Shown here one piece after another: positions 22,463-33,565 of a DNA stretch of 64,000 bases. This stretch comes from Mastigias papua (taxonomy: Eukaryota > Cnidaria > Scyphozoa > Rhizostomeae > Mastigiidae): assembly GCA_964019165.1 (NCBI GenBank), contig OZ025267.1, forward strand, positions 11,470,889-11,534,888, in the 5' to 3' direction. The first letter of the stretch is position 1. The number at the start of each line of letters is the position of its first letter. The position numbers were made by a program, and so were the translations under genes. A model generated the notes under the pieces. That model had not been told where the DNA came from and ran no database searches. It saw only the letters and a list, made by a program, of their open reading frames with translations.

Positions 22463-22660
22463 TTGTGACTCATAATTCCACAAATATGACGATAACCATT
22501 CTCACAGCCCCACAAGGCAAAGAACAGTCTGCAATAAACAAAAAAAATTTTGCAACACATTTCCAAAATGGAGCCCATAATGCTGCACTTTTCTTCAAAT
22601 GGCACCGATAATTCCGCACCGATTTCCAAAAACTGATACCCACAATTCAGCACTTGTCAG
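22463..22660. repeat. Diverged short tandem repeat, period about 34 bp
   Basis: The core CCATAATTCCGCAC-like word appears at about 22466, 22569, 22603 and 22637, spaced at 34 bp or a multiple of it, with TTTCCAAAA-like linkers. Copies are weakly conserved. Confidence 0.4.
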
Positions 22661-22699
22661 GGAAAGGAACCCCTAAATAGTGGCACGTCCCCGTATCCC

Positions 22700-22731
<32 letters not shown>
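22700..22731. repeat. (AAT)n microsatellite, LINE 3' tail
   Basis: About ten AAT units. On the minus strand it follows the 3' UTR of the LINE fragment at 22732-23637, so it is most likely that element's tail. Confidence 0.85.
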
Positions 22732-22732
<1 letters not shown>

Positions 22733-23637
22733 TAATTTATTTACAGTTGGTAAAAAAACGTAGTTCAAAAATAAACTAATATACACCAACTATTTAATTA
22801 CAATATTTTTATTTACAAATAATACAGGTACAATTTTCTCCCTTCCAGTTTTTGATCATTGTTTTAAATCCTTTACTATTTTGAGCCGATTTTATGCTGT
22901 CTGAAAGAGTGTTCCAAAGTATACTACCTCTAAACGATAGGGAGCTTTGTCCATACGAGGATGTTTTTACTTTTGGTATCTGGAGGAGATTTTTTATTCT
23001 CAGATCATAGATTATTTCTTTAGTTGTAAAGAACTCTGTCAAGACAGCAGGGCCAATATGATTGGTACATTCATATATTTCAATCATCAGCTTTTGTAGG
23101 TTACTACAATGGACCGTTACTTCTTCTGATTTTTCTAGTAGATCATCAAATGTAGCTGTATAGTCATTTTGGAGGACTCTCAAGGCGCGCTTGTGCAACT
23201 GATTTATTCTATTATTTGCTGTTTTACCACAAAACATCCATATCAGTGGACAATAGTTGAAACTTGACCTTATAAAAGTCTTGTACAGTACATATGCTTT
23301 GTGCTTTTGCAGATACCCAGCTATTCGAGAGAACGCCTTTACCTTTTGGTTTGCCGTTTTACAAATAGCTTCCACATGATTCTGAAATTGCAACTTTGAG
23401 TCAATGGTTATTCCAAGAAGTTTAACCTCCTCAGTTGTCCTTATAGATATACCATTTATTTCCAGACTCAATTTTTGACCTTTTTCAAGGCCCATAAAGA
23501 TCACCTGAAATTTGTCTGGGTTTGCTGCCATTTGGTTGTTTTTAAACCATTGTAAGGCATTATTTATATCTCCTTTGAGCAGTCTTAAAATGGTTTCTAT
23601 ATTATCATCAAATGACGATAGGAATCCCAAGCCAATT
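22732..23637 (-). pseudogene. LINE 3' fragment (end of reverse transcriptase), 5'-truncated
   Basis: An open minus-strand frame of 273 codons (23630-22809) covers the end of an RT: WFKNNQMAANPDKFQVIFMG (after the catalytic core), KLLGITIDSKLQFQNHV, the thumb-like region YVLYKTFIRSSFNYCPLIWM, RINQLHKRALRVLQND and a final SSLSFRGSILWNTLSDSIK. This order is that of jockey/CR1-type LINEs. The YADD motif and endonuclease are missing because of 5' truncation. The frame has no internal stop, so the insertion is fairly young. Confidence 0.85.
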
Positions 23638-23639
23638 TA

Positions 23640-26290
23640 AGTTAACCCCCTGAGAGAGGATCACTGCACCGTAAATCAGATCTGCCGCAGAAGCTGAAGT
23701 TTGGAACCAGGAACACGCGCGTGCATTGCATAATTTGAGAGCTTAGTAGAAAGCCGAGGAAAGCTAGTTCTGTTCACTGGCCAACCCAACTGCAAAAGTA
23801 TATAGCCTTATTCGATGAGATCTTGAGTGTGCACGAGGAAAAGGTCAGGAGTGCAAGTGTGCAGTTGACCTCAGGTGTGCACTTGCAGGGCCTGCTTCAG
23901 TTTTGGCTTAGAAAGTACAACCAGCTCAAATATTTCCTATCGTTTTTCGCCTTGAACCAATCTGTACCGAACAGCATGCACTTCAGTGGATAAATTTATA
24001 CTTCATCAGTGCGTTGTGATAGCTGAAAAATATTCAAGGCAACCAAGGAAACCATCCCTGTCGACTTTCAACACCCAACCACGCCTATTCCTGGGTGTGC
24101 ATTATCACTTGCAAACTTTATCTCCTAGACGCTACTTTAATGTTGCGGAGACTTGCTTGAAAATGCCACGGAGAGAATCATAGGTTCAAAATCGAGGAAT
24201 GCGTCCAACATGCGGTGAAAGAATGAGATACCATGCTTGTAAGTCAAAATCCATATGAACGCCTAGAAACCTTGGCAGGGAAGGGGGGAAATGTCCCGGA
24301 AGTTGTCCATTAGAGTTGTCCCGTTGCAGTCCGCTTCAAGAAGTTCCTATCATCGAGGTGAACAAGGGTATGCTAGAATGTTTGTAGTGAACGTAAATAT
24401 TGTACTCCTAGGTCATATCTTACTCAATGCCAATTGTCCTTCCATAATTCATTCGCATTCCTTTCATCCAATTCAACTCAATTTCAATGTATTCAAAAGA
24501 GGGTAACCCTTCAGCAAACGCTGATTTAAAGGGGCCTTCAATTAAAAACTTACAATTTAATGATATGCTAAATTAAAAGTAAAATACAAGTTAAAATAAT
24601 ACTCAAGTATACAATATGAAAATCTATGAAGAGGGAGACAAAAAAAGGAAATATTAGAAACATCTTATTTACAAGGATCCATTAAAGTTATATAATGTTA
24701 TGGCTCCACACCGTGGATATCACCTTGGGCGCATATACACGAGAGCTTTAAACTGTCCTTAAACGGTACCGTGCATGCTGCGCAAGTAGTTGCGAATTAC
24801 TGACCTTCTGTCCCTATTTTCCGCATCAAAAGGAGTAACGATTGTCAATTATTCTTATACATGATGACTGATTATAGCATAGCCTATTAAAGATTCTCCG
24901 CGGCAGTTCCTTGTACATGTTGTTGTACAAGATCGTTGTCTGCTGATGCTAATTCCTAGTGATAGGGATTAACAAGAAAACAATTCTGCCTTAAAACAAG
25001 GGAAGCTTGAGAGTGCTTTATAGGCCGGTCCTTTTCATTCTTGTTCATGAAAGGAATAAGGTGCTTTCCGCAGTATGGACCAAATAAACTAGGAGCCAAA
25101 GCGCTAATTTCCATAATCCTTGAACAAATGCCCTTATTTCGCTGCTGTATAAAGCCCCCTAGTGTCACTCCTGTCATCTCATGACTGGTCATTCCTCTTC
25201 CGTTGTGGTACCGGCAATCATTGCCACATGAACACCTTCAGCAAACTATGAACAATGACCTAACTCGTCCTCAACAGAAGACAAGTATGTTGTGGGCTGT
25301 CGAATATTTATGCATGAAACTACGTGAGGTATAATGTAAAGTCAGATTAGCGTGGGGCAATACGGGGCAAAATGCGATATTTCTTGTTTCGTAATGACTG
25401 ATAAAGAGCGCAGCCAACACCACGGTCTCTTCTTGCTGCCTCCATGTGCTCTGGATATAAGCTCCAACACTGATCAACAGAGGATGTGTTGTCACTGAAC
25501 TAATATCGAGGTACATAGGAAGCACAAATGCCCTTTCCTATATGTAGGATCAATGGGGGTCTGAAGCTTGGCCGCTTCTGCGGCCCAGTATAACCTCATA
25601 TCCCGCACTAGGTCCAGGCTGACAAGGGCAAGGGGTAAGTTGCAACAATTTTCGGTTCATCCTTGTCATCATACAAAAACGCGCTAAAAGCGCTGTTACT
25701 TGCAAAAATTAAACTGTCCAAGCAACTATCCTACTCTACATTACATAAATTGTTTGCAAAACTACTATTGCTAGAAGAAGTCACTGTCCATGCCCGTAGT
25801 TCAGTGTTCCATGGTGACTCTCTCATGGTCTCTACCAGGCTGTTGATGACACTTCGGGATGCTACCAGAGACTGGCGGCCGGTCCGATTCCAGGGTGCGT
25901 TCCTGAGTTAAGGGCCTATTATACCACGGATGTGATATCCAAGTTGTTCACTGATGTATCTAACAGGCGTAGTTTAACAGATATGAAATTGAAATTGTCA
26001 AAAGGAACAAACTCACCATCCGCAACGGATTACATGGGTGACGCAGGAACAAATTTAGTAGCATTAAAAACGTTCAACTAGACATCTCACCAGTAGATGA
26101 CAACGTTTCCGTATCATCTCTCATAAAGAATTGATGCTTTCTTTCACGGGATTTCCAAGATCTCCTGATAGGCCGGTCGTGTTGAGAAGTCAGCGCATTC
26201 AGATGAAAAGGGCCAATTGCTGTTGAGGCGGGCTGTATATGATGGGCGCTTTCTTTACGAGACTTGCTTGTTCTTGAAAAAGTCACTTAC
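23640..26290. other. Long stretch without recognised genes
   Basis: Scattered short frames only, none resembling a known family. A small hairpin (CTTGTACA...TGTACAAG) lies at about 24911-24932. I see no transposon ends here. Confidence 0.4.
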
Positions 26291-26493
26291 AAAAAGATTT
26301 GGTGTGCTAATTTGCGAATAAAAGCTACGATGGTCCATAATGAACTTGAAACCTGCTTTACTCTACTTAAGAATTGACTTGAGTGGCCTAACTTATTTGG
26401 TTGGACGGTGATTGAGCAACTTGAAGCAATTTCAAACTTAGGTATGAAGAGCACATGTACTGACCTAATGAAATATAGATTGCATTCAATGGC
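26291..26493. repeat. Empty paralogue of the Gypsy target repeat
   Basis: Matches the sequence left of 14139 and right of 22092 as one continuous stretch, with a single CGAAT at 26315-26319. This is the pre-insertion state of the Gypsy site. Confidence 0.88.
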
Positions 26494-26698
26494 CGTACTA
26501 AGTCAGGTGGAAAAATCCTAGGTCATGATTGGACAGTATCTGAGTACCTTATTACATATATGACACCTACATCCGAGGAGCAAAACTCGCTTGACTTGTA
26601 TCCTGTCCGCCCCTGCACACCCTACTTGATGAATTATCTAATCTTCTTGGGCTCGGGGCTTGTATTTGGCGTCGCTTCAAATATCGATTAACTCCAAT

Positions 26699-28691
26699 TC
26701 ACGACTTGCGCATGAATTCTAAATAATCCATTACAACTTTTGATGTTGCATCAGTGCTGGTTGGATCTCTGAATCTCTTCAAGGTGTTGCTTTCCATTTC
26801 TAAGTTGTCAACTAAATTGATGCCGATTACATCTTCAGGATCAATCATTAGGACAGTATCACTGAGTGATGCTCGACTCAAACAATCAGAGATCAGTTGC
26901 TGCTTTCTTGGAACATACTTAACTTCAAGGTCATACTTAGTCAATTTTAGAAGGATTCTCTGCAACCGTGGTGGACACTCATTGAGTGGTTTTTTGAATA
27001 TAGCCTCAAATGGCTTCTGATCTGTCTCCACAAGTACCTTTCGTCCATATACATATGTGCGAAACTTTTGCGCACCCAAAAGATGGCTAATAGTTCTCGT
27101 TCTATGTTCGCATATCTCTGTTCACATGATGATAGAGTTTTAGAGCTGAATAAAATTGACATACCATCTTGGAGTATCACTGCATCAAGTCCTGTGCCAC
27201 TTGCATCAACATTCAGCACAGTGGGTTTGTTATTGTCAGGGATTGCGAGTTCGAATCCCGCGCAGGTTGTATTTTCTCGCACTTTCACTTTTCATTTCCT
27301 CCAAATCCTGTTGCCTTCACAAAAATATTGTCAAAATAAGCTAAAACTGGTGCCTCTGTAATGACTGCTTTTAGTTAGTCAAACGCCTTTAGCTGTTGGT
27401 GCTTCCCATATAAATTCAGCAGATTTTTAAGTCAATTGTGAGATGGGTCCTTGCAAGTCAGCTTTTTGTTCAATAAATTTGTCAAAGTAGTTACTTGTTC
27501 CAAAAAATCGGAGCACACCGCCCTTGTCTGATGGAGGTGGCATGTCTTGAATTGCTCGCACTTTTTCTGGTCTGGTTTGAGTGCCTTAAATGTGAAAACA
27601 TGACCAACATAAGTCACTTGTCGAACACGTAATTTCACTTTTCGTGGATTAAATTTCAGTCCCACATCTCTCCTGTAGAGTACTGCAGTCATTTTTCATT
27701 GATATCACTGTCATTTTTTCCATGAATGAGAAAATCGTCTGCAATAATTTCAACTGGCATATTAGCAAATAACCTGTCCATTTCACGTTGGTACAACTCT
27801 GAGACTGAAGAGCTACCAAATGGGAGTCTAATAAATCTACTTCGGCCCCTAAGAGTGTTGAAGGTCAACAGCTTTGAGCCTTCTTCATCCACATGTAATA
27901 GTCAGTAGCCACTACTAGCATCCAGTGTAGTAAACGTTGTATCCCCAGCCAGACGGTCCGCTATCTGTTCAACAGTAACCATCAGGTAATGTGGTCTTTT
28001 GAGGGCTCTGTTCTAATCCCTTGGATCAATACAGACCCGCATGCTGTCCTTGTGGGAGGGCTATCCCGATTGGTCTCTTTTTGTTTGTTAACAACAACCT
28101 TGGAGGAAACCCATGGGGTGTGTTCATCTTCTTTGATAATTATCCCATCACTTTCCATTTTTGTAGGTTCTAGAAGTGCAACAAGAATTTTTCTGGGAGG
28201 GTGGACAACTGTGGGGGCATACTCATCTATTTCCAAAGGGACTTTTACTAGTAGGGTCCCTGGCTTTAACCTGAAACAGTCACGGTACTTTGAAAGTATA
28301 ACATCATTATCAAACAAGTCACTTTTGGTTATCTTGTCCTGTATTTTCTGCTTTTCTTTAGCGGTGGCTTGAGGTACTTCAAGTATATCAAGATTCATAA
28401 ACTTTAGGACTTGCAAATCAAGACATGCACTACCACTAAGGAGAGGAGTGAAATCCCTACGGACTACGAGAAATAGCAAATCCATTTTGCATTGCTTATA
28501 CTATACCGGTAACTTGACACAACCAACTGGATGAACTGGTGTATTGGCAAGCCACCCTTCGAGGGGTTGATAAATCTTCTGAAGTGGTTTTTTGTGATAC
28601 GCTTGTAAACGTCATAGGGGATGACTGTGGCTTCCGCTCCGGTGTCTGCTTTAAACTTAACCTCTTTTTGAGCTACTTTCAGAGATATCAA
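26699..28691 (-). pseudogene. Gypsy pol (protease, RT, RNase H), broken
   Basis: Protease: VKFKADTGAEATVIP (28640 region, active-site DTG). The RT N-terminal part runs from 28485 (PLEIDEYAPTVVHPPRKI, then DEHTPWVSSKVVV). RT motif C reads IIADDFLIHG (27730 region; DD kept). Connection and RNase H: KVKLRVRQVTYVGHVF, PTVLNVDASGTGLDAVILQDG, CEQRYANIERELLAIFW, then TDQKPFEAIFKKPL and PPRLQRILLKLTKYDLEVKY. Separate frames at 28485-27982, 27892-27689, 27692-27432, 27288-26947 and 27079-26699 show repeated shifts. Confidence 0.85.
27239..27325 (+). mobile_element. 5'-truncated SINE fragment in Gypsy RNase H
   Basis: TATTGTCA flanks it at 27231-27238 and 27326-27333, and the RNase H frame resumes across one copy of that word. 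The 87-bp insert starts just before a tRNA T-arm/B-box-like GCGAGTTCGAATCCCGC and ends in an oligo-A. Only the 3' half of the tRNA-like head is left. It resembles no other repeat in the window, including the SINE at 10954-11228. Confidence 0.72.
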
Positions 28692-28886
28692 GTTCCTTTA
28701 ACATCAGCGTGTTGATTGATAATGCTTGCCAACTCGATAGAACCAAAATAAGATTTGAGGTAGCCTTCTCTTCACAGTCCAGATCACTGCTGGTCAATTC
28801 CTGCTCAACTGCATGGGTATTAGATTCCCTTTGTTTGGGCACATTTTCGCAGAATCCCCTTCTTCGCTACAGGTTAGAAATTTCTT

Positions 28887-29570
28887 CTAAAGGGCAGGGC
28901 ATGCGCTTGGCTTTGTGAACACTTGATGATAACCACAAAATTTGCATCGTTTCTTGGGCTCTTTCCATTGTTTTGTAATACTTTGGGCATTCACATGACT
29001 CTGTGGTTCATGTTCTTGTGAAAATTTGAATTTCTGTAATTCAGCAGCCTCATAAATGCGACAATAATCATGTGCATATTGAAGTGTAAGGTCTGGTTTC
29101 TTGAGCAGTTCCCCTCTCAGTTCATTTAAGAATACACCTCCCACAACCCGGTCTCCAATCAGAGAATCTGTAATGGCTCCAAACTCCCATGTCAATGAGA
29201 GACGCTTCAAATCACTAACAAAAGTATCAACCCTCTCACCTCAATATTAACTACGTCTGTTGAACTCAAATCTTTCATATATTACATTTCTTGCACCTTG
29301 ACATAATTACTCAAATTTATGGCCCATATCTTCATAATTTTCCGGGCTCTCGTCCGGTCCATGCTCAATGTGGCTGAATTCCTCTATAGTTTCACTTCCA
29401 TTGCAACTTAATAGAAGATTTACCTTTAATTCATCCGGCTTTCATCTTTCTCTGATGGTACCAGGTTAATCTCATATCTCATATGAAATTTCTGCCAGTT
29501 ATCAGCAGCATGGGCATAAAAATCAGCGGCCCGGTTTGCTTAATGACTCCTTGTCCGCCATTTTGTTTTC
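28887..29570 (-). pseudogene. Gypsy gag, broken
   Basis: The start lies near 29560. Fragments include YERFEFNRRS and DTFVSDLKRLSLTWEFGAI, then SLIGDRVVGGVFLNELRGELLKK, LQYAHDYCRIYEA and a zinc-knuckle start CKFCGYHQVF near the end. These are standard retrotransposon capsid patterns. Several stops and shifts occur before 29210. Confidence 0.78.
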
Positions 29571-29579
29571 TGGTGCGAA

Positions 29580-30050
29580 TCTCCAGCAACCTTTCCTTTC
29601 GTATTTAATAATTCATGTAGGAGACATGAACACGATGCCTATTTTAGTGTCAAGTTAAAATAAGCTATCTAGGCATACCCCCGTCTTAGTAATAAAGTAG
29701 CTGCAGTGCATAGTAGAAAAAGGGAGCAGTTGCCCCTAGTTGTAGTAGTGAAAGAAGTTGAACCTTCAAGCGCTCCTATTTTGCTGATTTTAAAGAAAGT
29801 ATATCTATCTTTTGTATTTCTGATCCTTCTTCAAATGCAACGGGGCATGACATTTTGGCAGCTGAGGGTAGCTGCTAGTTTATTCAGCAACTGCAGTATC
29901 GATCGGTTTTAGTGATGAAACAGGTCTAAAGGACTTCAATTAAGCTCCGCAGTCAGTTTGTTTGCTGTTTGGTTTCAAGGAGTTAGAGGTTGTATTGGAG
30001 ATAGGGGACTGTACTGGATAGGGGCCATAGATACTAGGGCAAAGTAGTTA
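29580..30050. other. Leader region between two Gypsy elements, no gene recognised
   Basis: Opposed gag genes lie on either side (29570 on -, 30051 on +). LTRs of either element could lie here, but no repeat pair was found in the window. Confidence 0.35.
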
Positions 30051-31318
30051 ATGTTCTCTATTGAGACACCACTCTACAAGGTCACCAAAGGGGAGCTGCA
30101 AGAAACTGCGGAATATCTGAAAATTGGTAACATAGAAAGCTTATCGAGAAGAATATTAATCAGAAAAATCCGTGATTGTTTGGATGAAGCATATGAAAAG
30201 GGAAAAATGAAGGTGAACAGTAAGAAATTTTATTGGTGGACATTCTTGCTTTGTTATGTGATACCCTCCACCCTTGGAGAAAATACCAGATAGAAATTCG
30301 CAAATGTTAGAAAATGAAAAAGATGAATATGAACAGATGCAAAAAGATTTTGTCAGAATGATGAATGATCAAGAACAGAAACTAAAGGAAGCAGAAGCAA
30401 AGATGGAGAAACTTGGTGGTGAAGCAGATGTTGCACAAAGACCGATTCCTACTACACTACCAAACAGTCCTGTCGGACACAGTGAAATTTGTAGGTCGTT
30501 TGAAGACAGAGAGGTGCCATTACGTAATGTTTTTAGATTTAGAGATCTTAAAATTCATGGCGTTATGTCTGATGGAAAAGAACGAATCTCGTATACGAAT
30601 CTGAGCAAACAGATTGTGAGCGCATTGAGTAAAAACTACGAAGAAAAAGAGATTTTAGATGCTATAATTAATGCTTTTTTGCCGAATCTTCATTTAAGAT
30701 CGTATCTTGAAAGTATTAAACTATTAACCTTAGGCAAAGTACGCCAAATATTGCTCCGTCATTATCAGGAAAAGTCAGCAGCTGAGGCATACCAGGAGCT
30801 CGCTAACATGGTTCAAGAAACGAGTGAGTCTCCGTTGGATTTCTTAATGTGTGAACTTAAATTGCCTCAACATATCGTACTTGCAAATCAAGAAACCGAC
30901 TCTAAGATTCGCTATGATCAATCTCTTCTTCAAAATGATTTTTTGAACGCGTTAGAGACTTGCAGATGAAACTATTAGAAATAGAATGCGCCCCAATTTT
31001 CAATCGTATGGGTTAACTGACGAAAAGTTGATAAGCGAAATGAACACGGCTGTAACTGCGGAAAGCGAAATAATAAGCAAGTTTATAGCGCGAAAACGTA
31101 GTGTCAAAACAGCACAAGCCGCGTCTATAGCAATTTCATACGTTTCTCACAAAACTACGCCTTCTATACCAAAAGAGCAAAAAGCAGAAAAATCAAACCA
31201 TTTAATAGCTTCGCTCGACGCCGTGAAAGCGGACATTGCTATGATCAAGCACTCTATAAATGTAAGCAAGGAAAATAAGAATGTGTCAAGTAGAACAATC
31301 CGATCTCAGATTGCATGA
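30051..31318 (+). pseudogene. Gag-like protein, frameshifted
   Basis: Three frames follow in order: 30051-30293 (start MFSIETPLYKVTKGELQE), 30274-30969 (a charged helical region DEYEQMQKDFVRMMNDQEQ, then LRSYLESIKLLTLGKVRQILLRHYQEKSA, the capsid-like part) and 30986-31318 (MRPNFQSYGLTDEKLISEMNTA). LETC-type text at 30950 runs into ADETIRNRMRP in the next frame, showing one gene with a one-base shift. The pattern of a coiled-coil N-terminus and gag helices is usual for LTR elements. No zinc knuckle of the CCHC type is present. Confidence 0.62.
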
Positions 31319-31490
31319 GAAGACTGCATTGCTAAACAAATCCATGATCAGTGCGACCACTGTTTTATTTGTGGCTCTGCTGAGCATTACGCTAGAGGTA
31401 GTAGAAAACGGAAGACACGGGGAAACAGGGGAAGCTGCATGTAAGGGACGAAGTGTAGCTGCAAACGAGATATCCCACCAACAGAAACAG

Positions 31491-31607
31491 TGTAAGTGTT
31501 GTGCCTCGACAAATAGTGTCCATTTACAGTGTAGTAAGTGCAATATTTCCAGTTATTGTGATAAAACCTGCCATCAGAAGCACTGGCCTGAACATAAACA
31601 TATTTGC
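31491..31607 (+). pseudogene. MYND zinc finger at the gag C-terminus
   Basis: Within the frame 31281-31658, residues 71-109 read CKCC...LQCSKCN, then YCDKTCHQKHWPEHKHIC. This gives the C-x2-C, C-x2-C, C-x3-C and H-x3-C spacing of a MYND finger, including the conserved W. MYND fingers normally bind proline-rich peptides in chromatin regulators and signalling proteins. Here it sits exactly where a nucleocapsid zinc knuckle is expected, between gag and protease. It is out of frame with the gag fragment before it. Confidence 0.8.
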
Positions 31608-31734
31608 GAAGCATTGCAAACTACAAATAGTTTACTTTGGAATGAACCATCAGAATGAATTTGTTGGTCATTTAGCCCCAAAAGAACATTCATGAATCTT
31701 ACGCATTATTTGAAAGAAATGCACGATTACATGC

Positions 31735-32379
31735 TTGTTGAATAATAAAGAAGTCATGGCTCTCTGTGATACAGGCTCTCAAATTTATATCATGTCTCAA
31801 AACTACTTCACGAAAGATTTCCCTGAAATATATGTGCAAGGCTTAGATAAATTGCTCGAACTTGGTTCCAAAATTGAATTACGTGCGGCAAACAATACTC
31901 CAGTACCATATAGCGGGTTTGTTGAGCTGGACTTTCGTTTATTAAATTCAGACAATTTTGATGTATTAACGGTACCATGTCTGGTATCAGATAGCACTAT
32001 AGAAGATCCAATTATAGGGTATAGCGGAATCGAAGAAAGCCTTAAAGTACAACAAACAACAAGTAATTTTATTCAATCTTTTCAAGAAACATTTCAACAT
32101 CGAGAAAGAGAATGCTTTAAAGCCCCTATTACTGCAATACTGGATGAAGAGGATGAAGAGTTGAGTACTTTAAAATCTCCAAAATCAAACCTTTTTATTC
32201 AGCCCCAGCAATTCTTAAACATATATTGTTGTGGAAAAGCAGAGATTGGGAAAATTCAGACTCCTGTGAATATTTATACCAACCGAAACGTCCCCCTAGC
32301 CGCCAGGTTTAGAAATCAAAGATATATTAGCCACGTTGCCCAATGGAAAATCTTTTCGAATCAAGATTCGGGTTCATAA
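31735..32379 (+). pseudogene. Retroviral-type aspartic protease and start of pol, truncated
   Basis: A frame of 214 codons. Near its start, VMALCDTGSQIYIMSQNYF has the active-site DTG, then IELRAANNTPVPYSGFVELDF and DPIIGYSGIEE follow the retropepsin fold (flap and ILG-like segment). The rest (KTPVNIYTNRNVPLAA-like region) is the linker before RT. The reading continues in broken frames to about 32510 and then stops at the LINE junction. Confidence 0.75.
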
Positions 32380-32775
32380 TTCAACATAGCATCCAATAAC
32401 ACTGCGAAATCGCACTCCGATTGGCCGTATAGAGTTAGTCAGAACAGCTACGCCTTTTGATGTCAAATTGAAAATGGACACTAGCACTCGAGAAGTTCAA
32501 CAGCCTTAGTAATTTTTGTTTTTGAAACCTCATGATAAGAATACAACTAAATATACAATCGTACACCTCAATATATTAATGCAGTGCATAATTGGAAAGT
32601 CTGCAACATAAGTTTTGAATATAACAAAAAACAATACATCAACCTCAAATTTAAATAATAACAATAATAACTGTTATACTACGGTAGTCATAGCCTAATA
32701 GTCCAGTAAATTTGGGTTAGTCCAAGGTTTGTTTCTTCTGCAAAAGACGTAATAGGTACATCATACTGAAGTCTG

Positions 32776-33559
32776 ATCGCTGGATCAATGACAGAATTGG
32801 AAGATCTGATGACAACAGTCAAACTAGCAAGTGAGCAAGCTGGACTGATGCTCAACACACAAAAGACAAAAGTTATGAAAATGGCAGGCGATCCATAAAA
32901 CATTGAAATGAGTGACCTCACTGTGAATGGTGAAATCATTGAAACAGTGAACAGTTTTATCTACCTGGGTGCCAATATCACCAACGACTGCAATGACCGC
33001 AAAGAGATCAGAAAACGGTTGGCCATTGCGAGAAGTGCAGTCATCAGTCTCAGCAACATCTGGAAAGACCACTCGATCACACTACAAACGAAATTCCGGA
33101 TTCTCCATACTTTAGTGTTCCCTGTCGCTGCATACGTATGTGAATGTTGGATCCTCAAAACAGCTGATAAAAACAGACTTAGGTCATTCGAGATCTGGTG
33201 CTACAGACGGATCCTACGCATCAGCTGGAGAGAAAGAAAAACAAACGAATGGGTCCTTCAGAAAATCGGCCAAGCAACCAGAGGTGCAACGCTCATGAAA
33301 AAAATCAATAAAAGAAAAGTCTCATTCCTTGGCCATGTAGCAGGAAGCAACGGATTAGGTAATGACATTCTTTCTGGAATTGTGAGTGGCAAAAGAAGAA
33401 GGGGGAGACCTAGAAGGAAACTGGAGGACGATGTTCACGAAATCCTCGGAATTTCAATGGCCGAGCTACTTCAGAGTGTGCGGGACAGAGACTCCTGGCG
33501 GACACCATTGAGAGTGCCACGGCGGGTCAGTCCTGACCCTTCCTTTCATGATGATGATG
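32776..33559 (+). mobile_element. RTE-like LINE fragment nested in R2-type copy B
   Basis: ACTGAAGTCTG flanks it at 32765-32775 and 33560-33570 (11-bp duplication). The fragment begins after the RT core (MTELEDLMTTVKLASEQAGL), continues with LNTQKTKVMKMAGDP and the long frame 32908-33564, and ends with an (ATG)n-like tail. It carries SFEIWCYRRILRISWRERKTN, FLGHVAGSNG and a GKRRRGRPRRKLEDD tail, the same architecture as the C-terminus of the element at 17473-21056 but a different subfamily. 5'-truncated, one stop at 32899. Confidence 0.88.
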
Positions 33560-33565
33560 ACTGAA

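Larger units (their letters stand above)
26690..29570 (-). mobile_element. Second Ty3/Gypsy element, decayed, no LTRs seen
   Basis: The minus strand, from 29570 down, reads gag, protease, RT, RNase H and a short stretch before integrase. Integrase is absent or lost beyond 26690. A SINE fragment (27239-27325) interrupts RNase H. Much more decayed than the element at 14139-22087 and a different lineage by sequence. Confidence 0.82.
30051..32510 (+). mobile_element. LTR retrotransposon 5' part (gag with MYND finger, protease), truncated
   Basis: The plus strand encodes a gag-like protein in several frames (30051-31318), a MYND-type zinc finger (31491-31607) and a retropepsin-like domain (31735-32379). 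Pol is cut at about 32510, where the 3' end of the minus-strand R2-type LINE begins. No LTR partner is seen. Gag-then-protease order suggests Ty3/Gypsy, but without RT the superfamily is inferred. Confidence 0.7.

Noticed and set aside
24956..26286. Short frames at 24956-25525, 25663-25911 and 26074-26286
   Set aside because: No family resemblance, no splice or element context, and lengths expected by chance.
26690..29570. The second Gypsy element being a copy of the one at 14139-22087
   Set aside because: Protease and RNase H texts differ strongly (DTGAEATVIP versus DSGADVSVLP; VDASGTGLDAVI versus SDASKYGIGGVI).
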